Below are positions 40,783 through 48,347 of a stretch of DNA of 64,000 nucleotides, in pieces. This DNA comes from Mucilaginibacter_A sp041088075. Lineage in GTDB: Bacteria > Bacteroidota > Bacteroidia > Sphingobacteriales > Sphingobacteriaceae. A model generated the notes under the pieces. The model was not told the origin of the DNA. It did not search any database and saw only the letters and a program-made list of their open reading frames with translations. Position numbers and translations under genes: made by a program. The stretch spans positions 55,146 through 119,145 of the forward strand of contig NZ_JBGCVY010000008.1 of NCBI RefSeq assembly GCF_041088075.1, read 5' to 3'. Position 1 is the first letter of the stretch; each line of letters opens with the position of its first letter.

Positions 40783-41760
40783 TCATTGGTTTGCAAAATC
40801 AACCAACTGATGGTTCGGGATTTCGTGCATACATTTAAAATGGCCTAAAGGGCATTTTTCCAAACCAAACTTAGAGCAAGGCCGGCAATACAAATCAATG
40901 CCTACAACTTGTGCGTTTTTTGCTTCGTACGGCCAAACGCCCAGTAAATCCGGTGTAGTGCTGCCCCAGATAGAAGCAATCGGGCGGTCAAAAGCTTCGG
41001 CAATGTGGGTTAAACCGGTATCAAAACCCATAATTTTTTGGGCTTTGGTTAAGATGAAAACCGACTGATCCAAAGTGAGTTTGCCGCAGGCATTGTAAGT
41101 TTTTATGCCGGTAAAAGAAGCAACAACATTGCCATTTTGCTGCACGTCCGATCCGCCAAGCAATACAACCGGCAAATCAATGTCCCGGCAAACGGCAGCT
41201 ACTTTTTCGTTCGGCATCCGTTTGGTAAAATGCGTGGCACCGATGATAAAAACCACAAAACCTGGCAGGTGGGAAGCGGGCAGCAGATCTTTTAACTCAT
41301 ACTGTTGCTTCAAATAATAATTGATGGGTTGATGGTCGTTCTTCACACCCAAAAATTCAACGGCCTCCATATAGCGTTCTACCAAATGTTTGGCCGAAAC
41401 CAAATTCCAGCGCCACTTTAAAAAAAACCATTTTTTTAAAGGTTGTTTTTTGTAGGTTGAAGCAGAAACGCCAACACGAAGTTTGATGATTGCAGTCCGT
41501 AAATTGTTGTGCAGATCAATGATCTGGTCATAATTTTCTGCTTTAATTTGACGGATGGTTTCGGTCAAACTGTCTTCCAGCAACAGCAATTTATCCACAA
41601 AAGGGTTTCCTTCATAAATATATTTAAAAGCGGCTTTGGTTAAAAAATGGATTTCCGCATTCGGCAATTGTAGCTTTAAACAGCGCACAACCGGCGTAGT
41701 ATAAATAATATCGCCCATCGAACTCAGGCGGACCACCAATATTTTAAGCGGTTTTTTCAA
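40783..41760 (-). CDS. family 9 glycosyltransferase (heptosyltransferase-like)
   Basis: 325 residues from TTG 41760; a stop lies three codons upstream and the conserved KILVVRLSSMGDIIYTTPVVRCLK requires this start. The C-terminal donor domain has KIMGFDTGLTHIAEAFDRPIASIWGSTTPDLLGVWPY, the ADP-heptose binding region, and a Cys-rich tail (CRPCSKFGLEKCPLGHFKCM) seen in this family. It probably adds heptose or a related sugar to the lipopolysaccharide core. The dispersed motif at 41112-41123 encodes ASFTGI. Confidence 0.9.
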   Translation of the reverse strand: MKKPLKILVVRLSSMGDIIYTTPVVRCLKLQLPNAEIHFLTKAAFKYIYEGNPFVDKLLLLEDSLTETIRQIKAENYDQIIDLHNNLRTAIIKLRVGVSASTYKKQPLKKWFFLKWRWNLVSAKHLVERYMEAVEFLGVKNDHQPINYYLKQQYELKDLLPASHLPGFVVFIIGATHFTKRMPNEKVAAVCRDIDLPVVLLGGSDVQQNGNVVASFTGIKTYNACGKLTLDQSVFILTKAQKIMGFDTGLTHIAEAFDRPIASIWGSTTPDLLGVWPYEAKNAQVVGIDLYCRPCSKFGLEKCPLGHFKCMHEIPNHQLVDFANQ

Positions 41761-41856
41761 AAGATATTTTTAATGATGACAGACAAGCCTAAGGAAAAAA
41801 AACACAGAATTGTGCATGACATAAAACCTATCGTAACAAATAATTAATATACAAGT

Positions 41857-42405
41857 TTAGGCTGTTTTTTCTGCTTCAATATCGTCATACATCAACTTTT
41901 GGTTTAAACAGATTGTTTGGTTAGTGTTGATGTCGCCTTTATCGTCAAAGCTAATTTGCAGCAAGGCACCAAATATTTTGTTTGGCCAAGGCGGTACAGG
42001 CCAGTTTGACGAAGCCGGCAAAGTTTTTATATCTGCCCCAAACGCGGATGCTAAGTCTAAAATTTTTTCATGGTGCCAACAGATCAAGATATTGCAGTTG
42101 TTGTATTTAGTTTTATGCTTGATCGTTTTTTTTAATTTTTTAAAATCATCAACTGCGTATTTGTGCTTGATTTTTAATTTCAGTGCATCTGCCAAAGGTT
42201 GTATCGTTAAACGGGGACGGCAACTATCCGGGGAATCGGCACAGGAAAAAAGGTAATCAAATTTAATAGGTTTACCCCCAATCATCAAATTTTGAAAGTA
42301 AACCACATAAGCTTGGGCACGTTCTTGTCCGGCTATCGCCAAACCTGGCCCTGAATTTGGCTTTTCAGCATGTCTGATTAAAATAATATTGGTCTTGATC
42401 GGCAT
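41857..42405 (-). CDS. histidine phosphatase superfamily protein
   Basis: 182 residues. Starts with NIILIRHAEKPNSGPGLAIAGQERAQAYVVYF, the RHG-like catalytic motif, and later has ICWHHEKILDLA carrying the second catalytic His. It differs from the SixA type at 39.5 kb and resembles stand-alone phosphoglycerate-mutase-like proteins of Bacteroidota. The substrate is unknown. There is a 96-bp gap to the GT9 gene, which it may precede in one transcript. Confidence 0.82.
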   Translation of the reverse strand: MPIKTNIILIRHAEKPNSGPGLAIAGQERAQAYVVYFQNLMIGGKPIKFDYLFSCADSPDSCRPRLTIQPLADALKLKIKHKYAVDDFKKLKKTIKHKTKYNNCNILICWHHEKILDLASAFGADIKTLPASSNWPVPPWPNKIFGALLQISFDDKGDINTNQTICLNQKLMYDDIEAEKTA

Positions 42406-42437
42406 AATTAGTTATATTAATAAATTGTGTTTCTAAG

Positions 42438-42520
42438 GGCTTGTTTAAATTTTGTTCAACTTATTTTGTATGCTTCTTTTACCACATATAAATCACTATT
42501 TTTTTAGCGATAAAACCAGT
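42438..42520. repeat. partial palindromic element
   Basis: Left half with GCTTGTTTAAATTTTGTTCAAC and a minus-strand motif (42470-42481), then a shortened right arm TTTTTAGCGATAAAACCAGTAC (about 42492-42513) matching the variant form with one extra change. The rest of the 232-bp gap to polX has nothing recognisable. Confidence 0.6.
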
Positions 42521-42637
42521 ACAAAATCCTCAATTTACAATTTCAAGTATGTTGCAAGTTGCAGAAATATAATGGGCTTTTACAATCATCATTTATTTGT
42601 AAACAGTACTTATCAATAATGTTTGTGTATTGTATAA

Positions 42638-44344
42638 CTAAAATGCAATACTTCTTTTATCATGCAAAAATCTTTCTCTTTTAGATTGAAAAAAGGCTGT
42701 GATTTCTGCTGCCGATAAAGCATTTAAGCATTGTTCTTTGGTCAGGCCGCCTTTCCGCGCAATGTGGATTCCGTAGTGCATGTCCCACAAACCTGTTGTC
42801 CGGTGCGCGTCCGGGTTGATGGAAAGCCAAACGTCTTTTTCCAGCGCGTACTGGTGCCAGCGCCAGTCCAAATCCAAACGCAAAGGGTTGGCGTTGATTT
42901 CGATTGCCACGCCATTGGCCGCGCAAGCATCAATCATCTTTTTATAATCCACCGGATAACCATTTCTGCTCAAAAGCAAACGGCCCGTTGGATGGCCCAA
43001 AATTGTCGTGTATTGGTTTTCAATCGCTTTAACCAACCTGTCCATGGCTTTTTCTTCCGTCATCCGCAGGTTAGAATGCACCGAAGCAACCACAAAATCA
43101 AAACGTTTCAAAATTTCTTCGGGGTAATCCAATGAACCGTCGTTCAAAATATCGGATTCAATCCCTTTAAAAATTTGAAAGTTTTGTAGCTTTTTGTTAA
43201 GCGAATCCACTTCTTCAAACTGTTGCAAAATCCGTTCGATGCTTAAACCGCTGGCGTAAAAAGCGCTTTTGCTGTGGTCGCAAATACCAAAATATTCCAA
43301 TTTAAGCTGGTCGCGGCTGTACAAAGCCATTTCTTCCAGTGTGTTTACGCCGTCGCTCCAGGTGCTGTGGTTGTGCAGCGTTCCTTTTAAATCTTTAAAA
43401 GTTATCAGTTCAGGCAATTTTCCTGCCGATGCTTTTTTTATCCAGGTAATTCCTTCACGCAGTTCGGGTTCGATGTAATTCAGGCCAGCTTTCTGGTAAA
43501 TCTCTTCTTCAGATTTGGGTTGAAAATCAGGATGTTCTATTCGCGCCAAAACTGCTTCTACATGTTCGTCATCGCCGGTTGCTTTAAACAAGTTGATGGC
43601 GAAAGCATCGGTTTTGCAACAAATAATTTTAATGGCGAGGCCATGTTCAGTTTGTCCAAACCAATTTTGTCCGTTTCGTTCAGAAAAAGTTAATGTTGAA
43701 AGATTGTTTAAACCAGAAAAAACTGTTTCCTCATCTTCCGCAGCAACCACAAAAACCAGTTCGTTGATGATTTCCATTAATCGCCTAAACTCTCCGGCAA
43801 CCACCAATTTTATGCCGGTAAAAGAAGCATCGAAGATTTGGGTCAGTTCATACACAACCGCCTCAACTTGCGCATACAAAAACTTGCCTTGCGCCGCCAA
43901 GTTAAATTCGATGGTTTTACGGATCTGCTCCTGCGTTTTCAAACCAAAACCTTTTGCTTCGATCAGCCGGTTTTCGTTGCAGGCATAATACAGTTCGCCA
44001 ACGGTATCAATATGCAGATCGCGCCAAATTACGGCAACTTTTTTTGGGCCGATGCCTTTTATCCGCATCATTTCCACAACGCCTTCCGGTGTGTTCTCGA
44101 GGTATTGTTCGGTTTCTTTTAACGTTCCGGTTTCAAGCAGTTCTGCAATTTTTATGGCGATACTTTTACCGATGCCATCAATTTTTTCCAGTTCGGCAAT
44201 GCTTTTTCCGGCCAGCGGAAAGGGCAATTTATCTGCCTTAAAAGAAGCATTGGCAATGGATTTTATTTTGAAAGGGTTTTCCCCATGCAGTTCCATCAGT
44301 TGCGACAGGAAACGGAGATGCCGGGAAATGAGTTTGTTCTCCAT
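42638..44344 (-). CDS. polX: PolX-type protein, PHP domain intact, polymerase active site degenerate
   Basis: 568 residues. N-terminal helix-hairpin-helix region (IDGIGKSIAIKIAEL, IKGIGPKKVAVI), polymerase-X fold and C-terminal PHP phosphoesterase domain (about 325-568). PHP ligands appear intact (LHNHSTWSDG, GICDHSKSAF, SVHSNLRM, ILGHPTGRL, NPDAHR). In the polymerase domain the usual GS...GDID metal-binding motif is replaced by GEFRRLMEIINEL at about 184-196, so the two catalytic Asp residues are absent. It is likely an exonuclease or phosphatase without polymerase activity. Motifs inside the gene at 42648-42659, 43819-43830 (ASFTGI) and 44239-44250 (NASFKA). Confidence 0.9.
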   Translation of the reverse strand: MENKLISRHLRFLSQLMELHGENPFKIKSIANASFKADKLPFPLAGKSIAELEKIDGIGKSIAIKIAELLETGTLKETEQYLENTPEGVVEMMRIKGIGPKKVAVIWRDLHIDTVGELYYACNENRLIEAKGFGLKTQEQIRKTIEFNLAAQGKFLYAQVEAVVYELTQIFDASFTGIKLVVAGEFRRLMEIINELVFVVAAEDEETVFSGLNNLSTLTFSERNGQNWFGQTEHGLAIKIICCKTDAFAINLFKATGDDEHVEAVLARIEHPDFQPKSEEEIYQKAGLNYIEPELREGITWIKKASAGKLPELITFKDLKGTLHNHSTWSDGVNTLEEMALYSRDQLKLEYFGICDHSKSAFYASGLSIERILQQFEEVDSLNKKLQNFQIFKGIESDILNDGSLDYPEEILKRFDFVVASVHSNLRMTEEKAMDRLVKAIENQYTTILGHPTGRLLLSRNGYPVDYKKMIDACAANGVAIEINANPLRLDLDWRWHQYALEKDVWLSINPDAHRTTGLWDMHYGIHIARKGGLTKEQCLNALSAAEITAFFQSKRERFLHDKRSIAF

Positions 44345-44357
44345 AAAAAATGATCGG

Positions 44358-44369
44358 TAAAAGAAGCAT
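44358..44369 (+). repeat. motif copy upstream of polX
   Basis: Exact copy with GATCGG in front, 14 bp upstream of the polX start codon. Confidence 0.65.
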
Positions 44370-44377
44370 CAAAAATA

Positions 44378-44405
44378 CAAAAGCCACCCATTAAGGCAGC
44401 TTTTG
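44378..44405 (-). terminator. terminator of sppA
   Basis: Stem CAAAAGC(C) / (G)GCTTTTG, about 20 bp after the sppA stop on the minus strand, followed by TATTTTT. Confidence 0.75.
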
Positions 44406-44424
44406 CAAAAATTATTTAATTTTT

Positions 44425-46185
44425 TTAGCGGATATCCAACGTATAAGGCAAGCGCATTTGCGTACCGCTAAATTTCAGGATCGTTTTTAGCTGCTCGTAA
44501 TATTTGTAGCTCTCGCCCAATTCCTGTTTTACCATATACGTTTTTGCTTCGGCAGTAATGCCGGAACCAAAGTTTTCGAACAAGCTTTTCTGCTCCGGGT
44601 AAGCAACCAACTGGTAATCTTTCAGTTTTGCTTTCACTGCCGCGGAATGTATGGCATCGTCAATACTTCCTAAACGGTCAACCAAACCGATTTTTAAAGC
44701 TTGTGCACCTGTCCAAACACGGCCTTGGCCAATGCTGTCGATGTATTTCTGCGATTTCTTCCGGCCGGTTGCAACGGCGCTGGTAAAATCCAAATAACCG
44801 CGGTTCACCTGGTCCTGCAAAATAGCGCGTTCGGCAGGGTTTAGCGGACGGGTAACATCACCCAGATCAGCAAATTTTCCGGTTTTCACGCCATCAAAAG
44901 TAACGCCCAGCTTTTGGTTCAAAAAGTTTTGCATGTTGGGCAAAATGGCAAAAATACCAATGGAGCCAGTAATGGTGTTCGGCTGTGCGAAGATAGAATC
45001 GGCCGCGCAAGCCATGTAATATCCGCCGGAAGCGGCCACATCGCCCATGGAAACAATGATGGGTTTTACTTTTTTGGTGAGCATTACTTCGCGCCACAAC
45101 ACATCCGAAGCCAGCGAACTGCCGCCCGGCGAATTGATGCGCAATACAACTGCTTTCACCTTTTTATCCTCGCGCGCTTTGCGGATGGCTTTGGAAATCC
45201 CTTCGGAACCAATGCTGTTGTCATCGCCTTCGCCGCCGCCAATATCGCCGGAAGCATAAACGATGGCAATGCGACTGTTGGACGAACCTTTTTCTTTGTC
45301 ATCATTCGGTTGCACATAATCGGCCAGTTCAACCATGTTCACGGTCTCGTCTTTGTCTTTTCCGGTGCGCTTTTTCAGTTCGTCCAAAATCTCATCTTTG
45401 TATTTCAGCCCGTCAATCAGCTTGTATTTCAAAGCGTCCTCAGGATATTTAATCCGTAAATTGTTGGCGATGTTGAACAATGAATCTTTGTCCAGCTTGC
45501 GGCTTTTGCTGATGCCGGTCAAAAAATAATCGTACAAAGAACCCATGTAAGAGTTGACCTGCAAACGGTTTGGCTCGCTCATTTTGTTCAAGATAAAAGG
45601 TTCGACCGCACTTTTAAAAGTCCCGACTTTAATTACTTGCGCTTCGATGCCCAATTTATCCAGTGCACCTTTAAAGAACATATATTGCGAATGGAAGCCA
45701 CGAAATTCAAAAATCCCTTTTGGGTTCAAGTAGATTTTATCGGCCACAGAAGCTAAATAATATGCGCCTTGCGTGTAAATTTCGCCGTAGGCCAACACAA
45801 ATTTGCCTGACTTTTTAAAATCGAGCAAAGCATTTCTGATTTCTTCGGAAGTGGCCTGGCCGGAAAGCATGTAACTTTCGTCCAGGTAAATGCCTTTAAT
45901 ATTGTCGTCCGTTTTTGCCCTTTTGATGCTGGCCAAAATCTCGTTCAAGCCAGGCGTTTTTTTAACGCTGAGGTTTAAAAACGGAATACCGGAAAGCGGA
46001 TTGGCAGAAGTGCGTTCTTTAATGGCATAATCCAACGACAAACGAAGCACAGAATTAGCTTCAACTACGGTTTTTTTATCGCTTCTTGCCGAAGAAATAA
46101 TCCCCAGAATAACAAACGTAAAAATAACCAGGCACAACAAAACACCAATGATGGTGGCAAAAACATACTTAAAAAATTGTTTCAT
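44425..46185 (-). CDS. sppA: signal peptide peptidase SppA, long form
   Basis: 586 residues, the 67K type with two Clp-fold halves. One N-terminal span (about 8-32). The N-terminal half carries the catalytic Lys region (SGKFVLAYGEIYTQGAYYLASVADKIYLNPKG) and the C-terminal half the nucleophile Ser in VSMGDVAASGGYYMACAADSIFA, with AVVLRINSPGGSSLASDVLWREV between. It degrades cleaved signal peptides in the membrane. It is a solitary gene with its own terminator. Confidence 0.95.
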   Translation of the reverse strand: MKQFFKYVFATIIGVLLCLVIFTFVILGIISSARSDKKTVVEANSVLRLSLDYAIKERTSANPLSGIPFLNLSVKKTPGLNEILASIKRAKTDDNIKGIYLDESYMLSGQATSEEIRNALLDFKKSGKFVLAYGEIYTQGAYYLASVADKIYLNPKGIFEFRGFHSQYMFFKGALDKLGIEAQVIKVGTFKSAVEPFILNKMSEPNRLQVNSYMGSLYDYFLTGISKSRKLDKDSLFNIANNLRIKYPEDALKYKLIDGLKYKDEILDELKKRTGKDKDETVNMVELADYVQPNDDKEKGSSNSRIAIVYASGDIGGGEGDDNSIGSEGISKAIRKAREDKKVKAVVLRINSPGGSSLASDVLWREVMLTKKVKPIIVSMGDVAASGGYYMACAADSIFAQPNTITGSIGIFAILPNMQNFLNQKLGVTFDGVKTGKFADLGDVTRPLNPAERAILQDQVNRGYLDFTSAVATGRKKSQKYIDSIGQGRVWTGAQALKIGLVDRLGSIDDAIHSAAVKAKLKDYQLVAYPEQKSLFENFGSGITAEAKTYMVKQELGESYKYYEQLKTILKFSGTQMRLPYTLDIR

Positions 46186-46269
46186 TTAACAGGTAATTCT
46201 ATTTATTTGCGAAGTTAACAAAACGGCAACGTTAATTGTAAGAGCTTTACGGATATAATTTGTTACAAC

Positions 46270-46755
46270 ATGCAAACGGTTTATCTTTTATTGGGCAGTA
46301 ATTTGGGCGACAGAAATACCTATATAAAAGAAGCATCGGTGCTTTTGGCGCAGTTGGTGGGCAAAATTATACGCCGTTCGGGCATTTATGAAACGCAATC
46401 CTGGGGCGTGGAAAACCTGCCGGATTATTTAAACCAGGTGCTGGAAATGGAAACCGAGTTATCACCGGAAGATATTTTGAAAAAAACGCAACAAATCGAA
46501 GAAAAACTGCTTCGGGAAAGAACAAATAAATGGCAATCCCGTACAATTGACATAGATATTTTGTTTTATGGATCAGCAATCATCAATACTAATCAGCTTA
46601 AAATCCCGCATCCGGAAATCCAAAACCGTTTATTTACATTAGTGCCTTTAAATGAGCTGGTTCCTGATTATATCCATCCCGTCCTGAATAAGCCGATACA
46701 CCAATTGAAACAAGAAGTTAAAGATAAACTTTTAGTGAAAAAATTTACCAGTTAA
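46270..46755 (+). CDS. folK: 2-amino-4-hydroxy-6-hydroxymethyldihydropteridine pyrophosphokinase
   Basis: 161 residues, normal length. Transfers pyrophosphate from ATP to hydroxymethyl-dihydropterin in folate synthesis. Motifs: YLLLGSNLGDRNTYIKEASVLL, YETQSWG, NQVLEMETELSPEDIL, the RTNKWQSRTIDIDILFYG block with two metal-binding Asp residues, and IPHPEIQNRLFTLVPLNEL. The segment YIKEASV is encoded by a TAAAAGAAGCAT copy (46325-46336) with no gap against the family. Divergent from sppA. Confidence 0.96.
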   Translation: MQTVYLLLGSNLGDRNTYIKEASVLLAQLVGKIIRRSGIYETQSWGVENLPDYLNQVLEMETELSPEDILKKTQQIEEKLLRERTNKWQSRTIDIDILFYGSAIINTNQLKIPHPEIQNRLFTLVPLNELVPDYIHPVLNKPIHQLKQEVKDKLLVKKFTS

Positions 46756-46776
46756 AACCAATTATTATTTGAATAT

Positions 46777-47151
46777 ATGAATACACAACAAAGTGAACCT
46801 GATTTCGACTTGTCGTTTTTGGAAGAAATCGCCGACGGGAACAAAGAATTTATGATCGAATCTATTGACATGTTTTTGGTGCAAACACCAGAAATTTTTG
46901 GCAACCTGTCTAAGTCTATTGCTTCCAAAGATTGGAACACAACTTATGCATTGGCGCACAAAGTAAAATCCAATTTAGGGTTTTTTGGAATGGACCGGAT
47001 AAAAGGGGTGATGCAGGAAATTGAGGCCGGTGCCAAAGCAGGCGGAACCGATGCAGAACTGCCTTTGAAGTTTGAATCGGTAAAAAAAGCAGTTGCCAAA
47101 AGTTTAGAACAACTGACCGAGATCAAAAAACAAAAAGAAGCCGAAGTTTAA
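46777..47151 (+). CDS. Hpt (histidine phosphotransfer) domain protein
   Basis: 124 residues, all one helical bundle. The phospho-acceptor lies in YALAHKVKSNLGFFGMDRIKGVMQEIE (His about 60), the AHxLKG-like signature. It would relay phosphate between a hybrid kinase and a response regulator; no partner is nearby. It lies 21 bp after folK on the same strand, so the two are probably cotranscribed, although the functions differ. Confidence 0.88.
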   Translation: MNTQQSEPDFDLSFLEEIADGNKEFMIESIDMFLVQTPEIFGNLSKSIASKDWNTTYALAHKVKSNLGFFGMDRIKGVMQEIEAGAKAGGTDAELPLKFESVKKAVAKSLEQLTEIKKQKEAEV

Positions 47152-47204
47152 GCGGGCTTTTTGATTTTGTACAAGGTTTTTCGATATTCTTAGGATTAGT
47201 GTCC

Positions 47205-47333
47205 ATGCTTCTTTTACCCTATAAAAATTGGTGTTTGTGTTGACCTAAACAAACCAAAAATAAAATATAAACACCAATTTTTAGGCGATAAAAGAAGCAT
47301 TGATATCCAACTAAATAAATTTTAAACAGGCTG
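47205..47333. repeat. palindromic element with paired motifs
   Basis: The inner element at 47205-47300 is the close twin of 35801-35894: identical motif arms, TATAAAAATTGGTG/CACCAATTTTTAGGCGA, and a shared TGACCTAAACAAA interior. The outer word TAAATTTTAAACAGGC follows on the right and runs into the purS stop region. Confidence 0.8.
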
Positions 47334-47573
47334 AATTTTAAAACTGTAGCTTTCCATAATCAGGTTGGCTAGCAGCTTTTTACAGGCTTGTTCTACTTTT
47401 TCGTTTGCGGCGGCTTCAGATTCTGCTTCAACCTCCAAAGAAATATGTTTGCCGATGCGGATATTGGTGATTTCTGATAAACCGAGGTTTTTCATGCTTC
47501 CGGAAACGGCTTTCCCTTGCGGGTCAAGGATTTCCTTTTTTGGCATGACATCAATTTCTGCTTGAAACTTCAT
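47322..47573 (-). CDS. purS: phosphoribosylformylglycinamidine synthase subunit PurS
   Basis: 83 residues from ATG 47573; the frame is open further, but the added residues are not family-like. MKFQAEIDVMPKKEILDPQGKAV followed by LSEITNIRIGKHISLEVEA is the PurS signature. PurS bridges PurL and PurQ in purine synthesis. Its 5' end overlaps the pssA 3' end by 23 bp. Neither purL nor purQ is in the window. Confidence 0.9.
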   Translation of the reverse strand: MKFQAEIDVMPKKEILDPQGKAVSGSMKNLGLSEITNIRIGKHISLEVEAESEAAANEKVEQACKKLLANLIMESYSFKIQPV

Positions 47574-48270
47574 TTTTGGTATTTCGGATTTGGATGATGG
47601 ATAACAGGATATAAAAAAATAAAATAACCGGTATTGCCGCAAACTTAAAAATTACCAAACAAACAGCCGCAAAAAACAGCAGCACATAGCGGTAAATATT
47701 TTCGGAGAAATTTAGGTTTTTAAATTTGAGGGACAACAGCGGCAGTTCGGCAACCAGCAGCCAGCAATTGATTGCGATAAAACCATACAAAAACCAGTGG
47801 CTTAAAATTATACCGGTAAAAGAAGCATTGCCTTGCAATAAAATCAACGGAAAAGAAGCTGAAAACATGGCACTTGCCGGCGTGGGCAAACCGATAAAAC
47901 TATTGCTTTGCCGCGTATCAATATTAAACTTGGCCAAGCGTAAAGCCGAAAAAACAGCGATAAAAAAAGCACCGAAATAATTCCAGGTTAAATTGTTGGA
48001 ATCTTCGTTTGGGAGATAAAATAAATGGTAAATAATAACGGAAGGCAAAACCCCAAAGCTGACCACATCCGCCAACGAATCCAATTGCTTGCCTAAATCC
48101 GAATGCACTTTAAGCAAACGTGCAGCCATGCCATCCAGAAAATCGAAAAAAGCAGCGGTAAAAACAGCATAAGCCGCGTAATCCAACCTGCCATGAAAAG
48201 CAAAAACAATACCGGTGCAACCCGTAAAAAGATGTGCACAGGTTATTGCGTTTGGAATGTTTTTCTTCAT
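47551..48270 (-). CDS. pssA: CDP-diacylglycerol-serine O-phosphatidyltransferase
   Basis: 239 residues, integral membrane. The CDP-alcohol phosphotransferase motif DG-x2-AR-x8-G-x3-D-x3-D is intact: DGMAARLLKVHSDLGKQLDSLAD. It makes phosphatidylserine, the precursor of phosphatidylethanolamine. About eight hydrophobic spans. It overlaps purS. A motif copy (47817-47828) encodes NASFTGI in a loop between spans. Confidence 0.95.
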   Translation of the reverse strand: MKKNIPNAITCAHLFTGCTGIVFAFHGRLDYAAYAVFTAAFFDFLDGMAARLLKVHSDLGKQLDSLADVVSFGVLPSVIIYHLFYLPNEDSNNLTWNYFGAFFIAVFSALRLAKFNIDTRQSNSFIGLPTPASAMFSASFPLILLQGNASFTGIILSHWFLYGFIAINCWLLVAELPLLSLKFKNLNFSENIYRYVLLFFAAVCLVIFKFAAIPVILFFYILLSIIQIRNTKNEVSSRN

Positions 48271-48347
48271 CTGGAATTGTAGGTTTTACGTTTTAAGTTG
48301 TGCAAGGCGCAGTAAACTTACAACGTAAAACTTATCAATAAAACTTC

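Noticed and set aside
41857..42405. Calling both histidine phosphatases SixA
   Set aside because: The second protein has a different N-terminal region and spacing of the catalytic His residues; only the superfamily is supported.
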